From positions 523,094 through 546,421 of the forward strand of contig NW_019773892.1 in NCBI RefSeq assembly GCF_001039355.2: a stretch of DNA of 23,328 nucleotides. The letters are read 5' to 3'. The first letter of the stretch is position 1, and each line of letters opens with the position of its first letter. The position numbers and the translations under genes are program-made. The notes beneath the pieces are model-generated. The model made no database searches. It was not told the origin of the DNA and saw only the letters and a program-made list of their open reading frames with translations. Shown piece by piece: positions 1-7,656 of this stretch. The DNA is from Lingula anatina. Lineage: Eukaryota > Brachiopoda > Lingulata > Lingulida > Lingulidae.

Positions 1-64
1 ATATATATTTATGGCTACTATATGAAATATATTTATGACAGAAGTGATGTAACTCTTAATACAG

Positions 65-121
65 GTCCATCCACTGGCAATGATGTACATCAAGGAAATG
101 CATACAGCAATGTTAACAAAA
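65..121 (+). CDS. Gene 1 exon: 19-codon VHPLAMMYI module
   Basis: Acceptor AATACAG before 65, donor GTAAGT at 122. It encodes 19 residues beginning VHPLAMMYIKEM and ending AMLTK, nearly identical to the exons at 7761, 8853, 14347 and 19951. Phase 0-0. The methionine-rich, alternating hydrophobic/basic pattern suggests a helix; the function is unknown. Confidence 0.8.
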
Positions 122-3100
122 GTAAGTGTTCATATATGTAGACTCAAAAAAGTAATTCCTGGACTACTATGCCAAATGGGATAAGAATGCTCGTAGAATA
201 TCATAACATAATAATGCAATGCCGCAATAAGACCAAAGTTTTACCTGTGTTTTAAAAGCACTGGCCACTTTATTGGGATTAGAAAGCAGAAGGCTACAGG
301 ATTCATGTAAGAGGTATAGTATTCATAAAATTGAGACTAGAACTAAACTGTTTAGGTGGGATGATATTCAGCGATGGCTTTGGTGTGAAAGCATATTGTC
401 CCATTTTTCAAGGGAGCTTTGATATATAGCAGATAGACAATTACTTTTGTATGTTTCTTTATACAGCCCTTAATTCAGAAGAAGATGTTAAGACATCTAA
501 GCCTAGTCATCAGGAATTGCAACTCAACTTGCAGAAAAATAATCAACACTGGAGGCAGAAAAGTTGAAAAAGTAAGGAGAAAGTCTGAAAATTAAATCTA
601 AATTATAAATGCATATGTATGATCATAAGTGTCTAGTTATTTGATGAAAGCCCTAGAAAATTATCTTAAGAAATATTTACCAAGGTTAAAAAAGAAACGA
701 AAGGAAAATGTCCCTATTTTTGTACAATCATGAGCCTGAGCTAATATTATCGACACTGTGTAGGGACTGGACACTTTTTATTTTTTATTTCTGAATGTAA
801 TTAAAGGGCAAGTGCCAAATGGAAATCACTGGTAAACCACCATTCGGGCATGTTAAGACCAGTGCTGGTGGACTAATGCCTTGGTGTGAAAAGCAGCTGA
901 AGGCAAGCTCAACAGACAGGAAGGAGATTGGTATGGGGGACCATTTTCCAGTAGTCCCACAAATTCAGTCAGAAACTGACTTCCCTCCCTTGTCCAAAGA
1001 TGATCCATCAGAAGTACGTCAGGAAGTAGCAAATAGCAAGGAAGTGAATAAGAAAAATGGTAAATGCAAAGAGCCTGACATTCTAATGGGGAGATCAAGC
1101 CAGCCGAAATACAAATTCGTGGCACTGAAGAGGCCAAAGCCCAATTTAACAACAAAGACCAATGGCAAGAAATTTAAAAAAGAGGTAGGCATTTCCATAA
1201 GTATAGTAGGGATTAAACGAGGAAAGTTTACTATAGCAGTTTTGCAGCTGTTACATCTTTATCTTTTATTAGTATTGCTGGATAATTTTTTTCATAGGCC
1301 ACATGATCATTTTTATAGAATACTTTAAAATGTCTAAATAATTAATTCATTAAAAATTTCTTAAATCAGGTGGGGGACAAAGGCCAATCTAAACTAATTG
1401 GTAAACCACCACCTGGGCCTCTTAAGACCAAAGCTGGCCGCCAAAAGCCTAGCTTTGCAAAGCAGCTGAAGGTGAACTCAAAAGACAGGAAGGAAATTAG
1501 TATGGTAAGTCATTCTCCAGTAGTCCCACAAATTGAGCCACAGACTGAATTTACTCTCTTGTCCAAGTATGATCCATCAGAAGCACGTAAGATTGTAGCA
1601 AACGATTAGTGCTTTATGTTTTTTCTTGTGATATGCATTCTACATATGTGGTGAATATGACGCTTTTCTTATATTATGTTAACTGATCAGGTTTAAAACA
1701 TAATATTTTTGTTTGTGTTAAATGTCTGAGTAATATATACTTTTGATATCATTTTGATAGAGCTGAAGAGAAAGTTCCTAACTTAAGTTAAAGTAATAGG
1801 CAAACAACCAGACGGGCAAATAAAATTATTTAAGGTGGCAATTTTATTCCTATTATTTGTCTGATATATTATTATTTCTTAAACAGGTGAAAGGCAAAGG
1901 CCAAACAAAAGTATCTGGTAAACCGCCACACGGGCAACTTAAGACCGATGCTGGCCAACGAAAGCCTAGGATTGAAAAACAGATGACCTCAATAGACAGG
2001 AAGGAGATTGGTGTGGGGGATCATTCTCCAGTAGTCCCACAAATTCATTCAGAAATTGAATTCCCTTCCTTGTCCAAGTATGATCCAATAGAAGTACGTG
2101 AGAATTTTACCAACGACAAATGCTTTGTTTTATTTTTTCTTTTTCATACGACTTTCGTTTTACATGCATGTACTTGTCTCTAAATGTAAACTTACAACAC
2201 ATTTTCTTGTATCTACTCAACTCTTAAAAGAACCTATTATTTTTATCAAAAGGTTTCTGAAAATTCAATATGAACTTTGATTATTCAAGTGTTAAATTAA
2301 TATTAATCAGTATAATACATTTTTATAATGTTTATTTTTTATCAATTTTTTTTCAAAATAGGCCAGGAAGGCAGTACGTATCAACACAGACCAAGAACTT
2401 CATGAGATGAAAATTGCAGACATGAGAAATAGTGGCTCCATGAAGACCGGCCAAGAAGAAGATTTTAAAAATAGCTCAACAGACGAGCAGACAGAAAAGA
2501 ATGCAAATTCTTTTACTGAAGAACCACAATTTCAACATAAATCCGACTCTCCGTCAAACTTTCTCATGGGAGTGGACCCGAGCATCCTTTTGATTAGACA
2601 GAATTCCACAGACAATGCTCAGGTATCAGACCAAAACATGCAGGCGTTAAACAGCATGGACCCCAGCATATTACTGATGGGCCCAGTCCTGGAAAGTGCA
2701 CAGACATCAGAATGCACGATGAACCTAGACGCCCTCGTTGTCTCGCATCTCTGCAAAGGAAAGCAGATTACAACCAGCCCCATCAAAAAGGTAAAAAATA
2801 AAATAAAAAACAGGCTAAACATAAACATAAATGTACTCAGATAAATGAGGTAAAAATCAAAATAGAAAGTGAAGGGCGCAAGGTAATGTACATGTAGGCC
2901 TACATTGTAAAAAGGTTATTTCATTTTATTTTCAAATTCAGACCAACTTTTGTTTTTAGCATAAGCTTATACTTTTTTTAAATATAAAAATGCATGATAA
3001 AAATATAATTATTTAAATAGGTGATGAAGGGCAAGTACCAAACTCGATTAATTGGTGAACCACCAGACAGGCAACCAAAGACCAGTGTTGGCCGACGAAA

Positions 3101-4223
3101 GCCTAGGCTTGAAAAGAAACTGAAGCCGGGCTCAACAGTCGGGAAGGAGATTGGTTTGGGGGATCATTCTCCAGATGTTCCACAAATTCAGTCAGAAACT
3201 GAATTCCCCCCTTTGTCCAAGTATGATCCATCAGAAGTATGTAAGAAAGAAACAAACGGCAAGAAATTGAATTGGAAGAATGGAAAACAAAAGAAGCAGA
3301 AGTCCTTGCCTTCGACACTTCTAACTTCTGCGACCAGAACTGAGACAGATGACAACGATGAAATTCCTGTTATACAAAGATGTTCCTCGTTGGTCTCGGA
3401 ACAAATAGAGATTTCATCCACTTTTCTGGAAAATGAGGTAAGCCTTTCCGTAATTAGGAGCCTAAAGACGCGTATGTTCAATTTAACAGTTTCTTAATAT
3501 CTTGTGTTACTAGTGGTAGATAAATTTTGTCATAATTATTTTTTCGGAAAAATTAAAAACAATGATTATTAAACATTGTAACCGACCAGCCGTTGCTTTT
3601 GAACAAAATTGATCTTGAATACTATATTACCCTTTTTGATACAGATTAAAATGACAACTGTTGTAGATTCGCTTTTTTTGGGGGGGGAGGGGGGAATTGA
3701 TGACCTGATTATTAATATGTTATCCATTGATAGGTAATCAATTATCAATATTTTGTTAAAGGTACATAAGACACGGAAAGCTCAGACCTCTATGCAAGTG
3801 ATTGAAAGAAATCAGCCACATGAACCGAGCGCCGCCGAAGCCGGCTTATTTACAGCAGGGGACAACCGCTTTAAAAGTAGCACGTTTGACGCTCAAAACG
3901 GACTGAATTCCTCTCAGGGAACCGTAACATCACACGATGAAAACAAAATCGAGAACTTTTCGATTTCGCCGGTAGGGTCGACCTTTGGGCAGATTGAAAT
4001 GGCACCCACTTTGCCGGCGGATGTGTTGAACATTTTGAAAATTGATGAGTTAAACCACGCAGAGGGTGCGGCTTATCTAACGTCTGCGTCTCCAAGTGCA
4101 AGCAATGCGTTTAACAGAAACATGAACAGTTACATACAGGATACTTTAAATAAGAAAAAGAATCGAAGAAAAACTAAAGTCTTTGTTTTAAGCACGCGCA
4201 CTCTTCCGCGCTATGACACATAA
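65..4223 (+). CDS. Gene 1: 3' part of an unrecognised multi-exon repeat protein (nine exons, 5' end outside window)
   Basis: Spliced gene made of exons 65-121, 467-571, 807-1184, 1370-1504, 1887-2093, 2362-2790, 3021-3437 and 3762-4223, with at least one more exon before the window. (The count of nine includes that missing upstream exon; eight are visible.) Every internal boundary fits AG/GT and phase 0. The exons are paralogous to those of gene 2 downstream and follow the same order, but the HPK-type exon and the separate KKLKGKKEK exon are absent as separate exons. The product is lysine- and serine-rich, with repeated 71-residue modules carrying the EFPPLSK motif, and ends in a unique C-terminal exon. 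I recognise no known domain. This copy has more unusual splice sites than gene 2, but no internal stop if the proposed sites are used, so I call it a likely functional, diverged single-unit paralogue rather than a pseudogene. Confidence 0.7.
467..571 (+). CDS. Gene 1 exon: 35-codon PIIQMGML-type module
   Basis: Acceptor TTATACAG, donor GTAAGG at 572. It encodes PLIQKKMLRHLSLV... and ends GRKVEK. It is homologous to the exons at 8208, 9281, 14801 and 20396, one codon shorter than the usual 36 because a residue is missing after LSLV. Phase 0-0. Confidence 0.8.
572..806 (+). other. Gene 1 intron with a deletion relative to gene 2
   Basis: The first part matches the gene 2 intron after the 36-codon exon (up to the 'TCGACACT' stretch near 750). 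It then passes directly to sequence resembling the intron before a 71-codon module. The HPK-type exon expected in between is missing, so an old deletion inside this intron is likely. Confidence 0.5.
807..1184 (+). CDS. Gene 1 exon: 71-type module fused to a KEPD tail (126 codons)
   Basis: The frame is open from 807 to the donor GTAGGC at 1185. The first part is the repeated module (GKPP..., KASSTDRKEIG, DHFPVVPQIQ, FPPLSK). It reads through the position where other copies have a GTACGT donor (GAAGTACGTC here) into a tail with NKKNGKCKEPD, MGRSSQPK and NLTTK. That tail matches the separate exons at 10124 and 15703. The start was chosen at the AAAG acceptor before GGC. The usual CAG plus the first codons (VK) look deleted, and the upstream AAG keeps the frame. 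An ATG at 819 is internal and not needed as a start. Confidence 0.65.
1370..1504 (+). CDS. Gene 1 exon: shortened 71-type module with a shifted donor (45 codons)
   Basis: Acceptor TTAAATCAG before 1370. It encodes the N-terminal 45 residues of the repeat module (VGDKGQSKLIGKPP... to DRKEISM). The usual donor position near 1587 reads GAAGCACGT, not GAAGTACGT, and reading on reaches a TAG at 1607. An internal ATG|GTAAGTC at 1505 matches the donor consensus and leaves phase 0. I infer that this new donor is used and that 1505-1586 became intronic. If it is not used, the transcript would stop early. Confidence 0.5.
1505..1606 (+). pseudogene. Former 3' half of a 71-type exon, probably intronised
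   Basis: 1505-1586 still reads as the end of the module (HSPVVPQI, LLSKYDPSE) but lies downstream of a new consensus donor. Its own donor has changed GT to GC and an in-frame TAG follows. It aligns with the 3' halves of the other module exons. Confidence 0.45.
1761..1820 (+). pseudogene. Relic 5' half-exon in intron
   Basis: It resembles the start of the 71-codon module (GAAG..AAAGT..., then GGCAAACAACCAGACGGGCAA), but with stops and no donor. It is one of a set of similar relics lying in front of module exons in both genes. Confidence 0.55.
1887..2093 (+). CDS. Gene 1 exon: 71-type module (69 codons)
   Basis: Acceptor TTCTTAAACAG, donor GTACGT at 2094. It encodes VKGKGQTKVSGKPPHGQLKT, then RKPRIEKQ, DRKEIGVGDHSPVVPQI, FPSLSKYDPIE. 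It is two codons shorter than typical copies (KQMTSIDRK against KQLKASSTDRK). Phase 0-0. Confidence 0.8.
2362..2790 (+). CDS. Gene 1 exon: DPSILLMGP module with unique 5' extension (143 codons)
   Basis: Acceptor CAAAATAG, donor GTAAAA at 2791. About the first 30 residues (ARKAVRINTDQELHEMKIAD...) have no match in the gene 2 copies at 12036, 17655 and 22463. From NSSTDEQTEKNANS onward it matches them: FLMGVDPSILLIRQNST, SDQNMQALNSMDPSILLMGP, SHLCKGKQIT. There are two ILL(M/I) motifs in tandem. The function is unknown. Confidence 0.78.
3021..3437 (+). CDS. Gene 1 exon: 71-type module plus long tail (139 codons)
   Basis: Acceptor TTAAATAG, donor GTAAGC at 3438. The head carries GEPPDRQPKTSVGRRKPRLE, GDHSPDVPQIQ and FPPLSKYDPSEV. 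The tail is KKLNWKNGKQKKQKSLPS, TRTETDDNDEIPVI and STFLENE. It is equivalent to the exons at 12661, 18253 and 23019. The tail is acidic after a basic stretch. Phase 0-0. Confidence 0.8.
3438..3761 (+). other. Last intron of gene 1
   Basis: 324 bp. It holds a G8-A-G6 tract at 3680-3694. Otherwise it is AT-rich and related to the introns before the fusion exons of gene 2. I see no gene in it. Confidence 0.6.
3762..4223 (+). CDS. Gene 1 terminal exon with stop codon
   Basis: Acceptor TTTGTTAAAG before 3762. The frame is open for 153 codons to TAA at 4221-4223. It begins VHKTRKAQTSMQVIERNQ, which is homologous to the start of the chimeric exons at 13330 and 18933. The remainder, including LPADVLNILKIDELNHAEGA and a basic NKKKNRRKTK stretch near the C terminus, appears nowhere else in the window. 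It is more GC-rich than the other exons. The basic cluster could be a nuclear signal, which is inference only. Confidence 0.8.
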   Translation, partial: VHKTRKAQTSMQVIERNQPHEPSAAEAGLFTAGDNRFKSSTFDAQNGLNSSQGTVTSHDENKIENFSISPVGSTFGQIEMAPTLPADVLNILKIDELNHAEGAAYLTSASPSASNAFNRNMNSYIQDTLNKKKNRRKTKVFVLSTRTLPRYDT

Positions 4224-4422
4224 AGATGATTTTTTCTCAACAAGAATCATTCCTATTAAAATTTCCAGTATATCTTTTTTATTTACATAATGTGTTTAAA
4301 GTATTTAATCATAGGTACATGTATCTTAGACATTTTAGATTTAGTGAATCTTAATGTATTATTTCAGAAAGCTACTTTAGTTAGTTCAAGAATTGTTAAT
4401 TTATTAATAATACAATATATAC

Positions 4423-4428
4423 AATAAA
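4423..4428 (+). promoter_or_regulatory. Polyadenylation signal AATAAA
   Basis: Canonical AATAAA about 200 bp after the stop codon of gene 1, in AT-rich sequence. Confidence 0.5.
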
Positions 4429-4467
4429 GTATACGATTTTGTACATATTGTTATAAAATTTGAAGTG

Positions 4468-4473
4468 AATAAA
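4468..4473 (+). promoter_or_regulatory. Second polyadenylation signal AATAAA
   Basis: Canonical AATAAA running into an A-rich tract, 45 bp after the first. Either could be used. Confidence 0.45.
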
Positions 4474-5057
4474 AAAAAAAGAAAATCAGTTTTAGCGTGA
4501 TAATATGATTTCTCATTTACCTTTAAAAATGGACTCAAAGACAACCGATTGCCTTTTAAAAAACTACAATTAGGATGCAAGGTGATAACAGATGTCCAGG
4601 GTCAGATTGTCTTAGCTGCTGTGTATCTAGGCACACAGTTAATTTTAGATGAGTTTTAGGAAACTACTTCTTGCGAGCTGCATCAGCGAGAAGTCATTCA
4701 GCCTTTTAGCTGCGATGATATGTACACGCAATTTCAGCAGCTTCACAGTATTATAATTTCTTGCGTTTCTTTATTTTAATTTTACATTGGTTACCAGCCA
4801 TCAACTTTTGTGATTTCAAGATTTGGGGACGGCCAGTTTCTTGATACTGGGTGACTGTATTTTCTTCGGATATTATTCTGTTTTTCCCAGCCACCAGTTT
4901 TGTTATCAAGTTTCGGCGACGGCTGTTTGGCCTTTTTATTTTTATTTGTGCCAACTTTTTGCTCCTTAAGCTGTTGTTATTACTTATAATTTTCTTCATT
5001 AATTTGGTTACACTTATTACACACTTTATTAATTTTATATTATGGCACTTATATAGT

Positions 5058-5083
5058 TGGGGAGATGTTATATTATCTCCCCA
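5058..5083. repeat. Perfect short inverted repeat (hairpin)
   Basis: TGGGGAGAT pairs with ATCTCCCCA around an eight-base loop. It could be a remnant of a small transposon or a chance palindrome. Confidence 0.5.
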
Positions 5084-5328
5084 GTTTTGTAACTACGTAT
5101 TTTATTAGCTTCGTCATTAATAAATGACAATTATCAATCATATGGACTTTTCTTATTTACTTTGGAGCAAAAACAGAGCTTCGTTGTGCTTGTAAACATT
5201 TGGCTACATAAAGTATCTTACGAAATTCTTTTTCTGAATATCACACTTCATTATAAGAGCTCTGTATTTAAAGTCTACAACTATCAGAAGTTTTTGTTTC
5301 AAATCTAATAGAAACTAATTGTATGAAC

Positions 5329-5362
5329 CACACACACGTGAACACACACACACACACGCACA
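5329..5362. repeat. Imperfect CA microsatellite
   Basis: Runs of CA interrupted by CGTGAA and CG. Confidence 0.85.
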
Positions 5363-5371
5363 TTTCATACC

Positions 5372-5536
5372 ATGACTGCATTCACAATAGCGGTCTAACA
5401 GATGAATAATAAATATGGATGACCCACTTGAAAGCTTGATATGCGTGGATGGGTAAGCGTGTGTGTGTGCTCGCGCGCGCGCGCGCGCGCGCTGTGTGTG
5501 CAGTATCATAAAATTCGCTGTTGTGAATGCGGTCAT
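5372..5536. repeat. 21-base inverted repeat flanking the GT/CG tract
   Basis: 5372-5392 (ATGACTGCATTCACAA...) and 5516-5536 are reverse complements with two mismatches, separated by 123 bases that include the CG alternation. The flanks do not extend the pairing. Confidence 0.6.
5459..5501. repeat. Alternating GT-CG-GT tract (Z-DNA-prone)
   Basis: (GT)n, then about 21 bases of strict C-G alternation (5472-5492), then (TG)n. Alternating CG flanked by GT is the classic left-handed DNA former. It is striking in an AT-rich region. Confidence 0.85.
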
Positions 5537-5991
5537 ATTCAATTCTGTCACAGGATTCTTCGACATTATTGTTATCATGTTGAAAGGTCGGTCGATGGAT
5601 CTGAAATCTACCTAAATCTACTTACAAAAAAATAATGCTATGGCTCGGCATTAAATAACCTGAACAGAAAAAAAGAGGACGATAGGATGCCTTTTATTTC
5701 AATTCAACTCTTCAGAACTCTGCTTTTATCGTGTGATACTGGTACTTGCCCAATGTTACTTGTACCCAGCTTTCATTAGAAGCTTGCGTTGGAATAATCC
5801 TCAGCTCGCACACTGAAACTATTTTTTAGTATTGAGTAATATAAGAAGTGTCTTGTTTTCACTGTTAATCATTATGGGATAGTTTGGTGAAAGGACATAG
5901 CATGCAAATATATATGTTTTAGCTTTGTAATTTAAGAATTTCATCAGACCCACCAGTAATTATTGGCAAACATCACCTAATCCAGTAACAG

Positions 5992-6151
5992 TGACGTAAC
6001 ACCAAGCGCTGACGCTGGCCGTTGTCATGGAAGTGTCGTTACTTCTGTCGTTGATGTCCATTGTTCTCAACAATGTCAACGTTTCTGATATCGTCGTGTT
6101 CATTGCCAATGTTCACGTCACAACGTCATGACATCACTGATAGTGACGTCA
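5992..6151 (+). promoter_or_regulatory. Cluster of CRE-like sites upstream of gene 2
   Basis: TGACGTAA at 5992-5999, TCACGTCA at 6113-6120, AACGTCAT at 6122-6129 and a perfect palindromic TGACGTCA at 6144-6151. The last lies 76 bp before the candidate start codon at 6227. TGACGTCA is the established CREB/ATF core. Functional use is inferred from clustering and position. Confidence 0.5.
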
Positions 6152-6182
6152 TTGCCCATAGATATCGTAAACAGTACGAAGC

Positions 6183-6215
6183 ATGGATAGTGATAATGAT
6201 TCAGATGCAGTTTGA
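6183..6215 (+). other. Short upstream ORF
   Basis: ATG at 6183 starts a 10-codon frame (MDSDNDSDAV) ending TGA just before the candidate main start. A second short frame starts at 6217 (MIYYAK) and overlaps ATG 6227. Both would matter only if transcription starts upstream of 6183. Confidence 0.3.
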
Positions 6216-6226
6216 TATGATTTATT

Positions 6227-6389
6227 ATGCAAAGTAGCGAATGTGATCACGCGCAACTCGGAGTAAATGTACTCGTGTTTGAAGAGTACCCAATTGAAGA
6301 CCAGGTGGAGCTAATTCTAGGTGTGCTCCGTTTGATGACTTTTTGTGCGCTCTGGCTGATTTTTGTATGCCTTCCCGCATTTGCATATG
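6227..6389 (+). CDS. Gene 2 exon 1 (candidate): start codon and one membrane segment
   Basis: ATG at 6227 is the first in frame after a TGA at 6218, with A at -3. It encodes 54 residues: an acidic N terminus (LVFEEYPIEDQVE) and then a hydrophobic stretch of about 24 residues (ILGVLRLMTFCALWLIFVCL). It ends with G at 6389 before a consensus donor GTAAGA, phase 1, which matches the phase of exon 2. The hydrophobic segment could be a signal anchor or an uncleaved transmembrane helix. No paralogous copy supports it in the window, so confidence is lower than for the repeated exons. Confidence 0.45.
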
Positions 6390-7600
6390 GTAAGAAAACA
6401 AGCATTCGTTGGTGTAAGAAGAAATGCGCGTTTTTCAAGAAACATCACATATATCATATTATTTCTGATTTGCTAACATCGTAATGTGTTTGGTGTTAAT
6501 GAAATTCAACATGAAAGTAAAAGTTACAGTGCAAAATTACAAATGTTGACCGCCTCGTTGATTGGCGACGGTATAAACCTGTGAGAACATAGCCTTGCTC
6601 TCACTCAGAGCGTCACCGGTCACGACGAGTGATGGTGAGCTGGTAGTTACTTTACTTTAATCTTATGAAGGCTGAGCTTCAAGGTTTTGCCTGTTTTTTT
6701 TACCTTTATATGTGTAAGAGATCTGGCGGTTTTTATACATTTATCTGAGAAAGGCCATGGCCGAAGCTCTAAAACAACTGGCTGTCATTGCACATTAGAC
6801 AGAACTGGTGAAGACTTCACACTATGTCAGTCAGTGTGCGATCATTAGTCTTGTTACCTGTTGGCAATCGTTTGATGATTCACTATCACGTGATGTTTAA
6901 TGTAATCAAATGGTTATCATAATATTCTTTTCAGAAGCTCGATGCGAGAGGGAAAACCAAATGAAAAATGAACTCGGTAAGATGAGAACTTTTCTTCTTT
7001 AAATCAACGCACTATATGTATATCATTTCTTTTACTGAATGGATGTTAAACGTGTATGTTTCACCGTTTACGAGTGCGTATCATTTTTAATCAAAAAGTC
7101 GACTTATGTTTGCTGATTGATTTATTTGAAGTATTGTCCATTTTAATAGCCGCCCGGCGCGCCAGGAATAAACGTGCGGTCGTGTTGAGACGGGTGAGTG
7201 CTACAGAATGCCTTTTATTATATTGGGCGCTTCGCAAACCTACAAGTACTTTTCTTACATGTATAACGTATGAGTATTATTCAAAATAGTGCACCAAACA
7301 TGGATGAACTATATTAATTGATTTGTTTATTTGTAAGGCATTTTCCTTAATATTTTTGTTAGGACAAAGTTTTCGTTCATCCATTTTTTTCTTTCAGCAC
7401 CCACAGATGTGTGATAACCGTACATTTTACTTCTCTTTTGTTTTTANAATTTTAAATTTAGCCCCACGTGCATGTTGTCCAGTTACGCAAACTGGGGGAC
7501 AGAAATACAGTCAAGATTAACCTACCTCAGACTGCCCGCGTAGAGGTATGGTTTTTTAAATATGTATATTTCATAGCAAACATAAGTTCTGAGTTCAATA

Positions 7601-7656
<56 letters not shown>

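Larger units (their letters stand above)
4224..4480 (+). other. 3' UTR of gene 1
   Basis: AT-rich non-coding sequence following the TAA stop and containing two AATAAA hexamers. It ends in a genomic run of ten A residues at 4471-4480. Confidence 0.55.
4481..5990. other. Intergenic region between the paralogues
   Basis: No open frame here has exon-like borders or similarity to the modules. It contains a short hairpin (5058-5083), CA and GT/CG tracts (5329-5362, 5459-5501), an inverted 21-base repeat (5372-5392 and 5516-5536) and an octamer-like ATGCAAAT at 5902. Nothing else is recognisable. Confidence 0.6.

Noticed and set aside
853-1155. Antisense ORFs opposite the repeat exons (also 3103-3318, 12761-12955, 16121-16381, 17834-18058, 18353-18556, 22645-22848, 23101-23322)
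   Set aside because: They recur only because the sense exons are repeated and have low stop density on the other strand. They have no independent splice sites or starts.
3680-3694. G8-A-G6 tract as a G-quadruplex regulatory site
   Set aside because: Only two G runs in an intron, no conserved counterpart in gene 2. Not enough to claim a function.
1-4223. Gene 1 as a pseudogene
   Set aside because: Although one donor is lost and one acceptor altered, in-frame replacements exist, all other exons are open, and the terminal exon with poly(A) signals is intact.
4751-5108. Overlapping ORFs on both strands in the intergenic region
   Set aside because: AT-rich open frames without exon borders, similarity to the modules or recognisable domains.
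5315-5635. ORFs on both strands across the CA/CG tract
   Set aside because: Low-complexity translation (RARARA, HTHTH) of a microsatellite.
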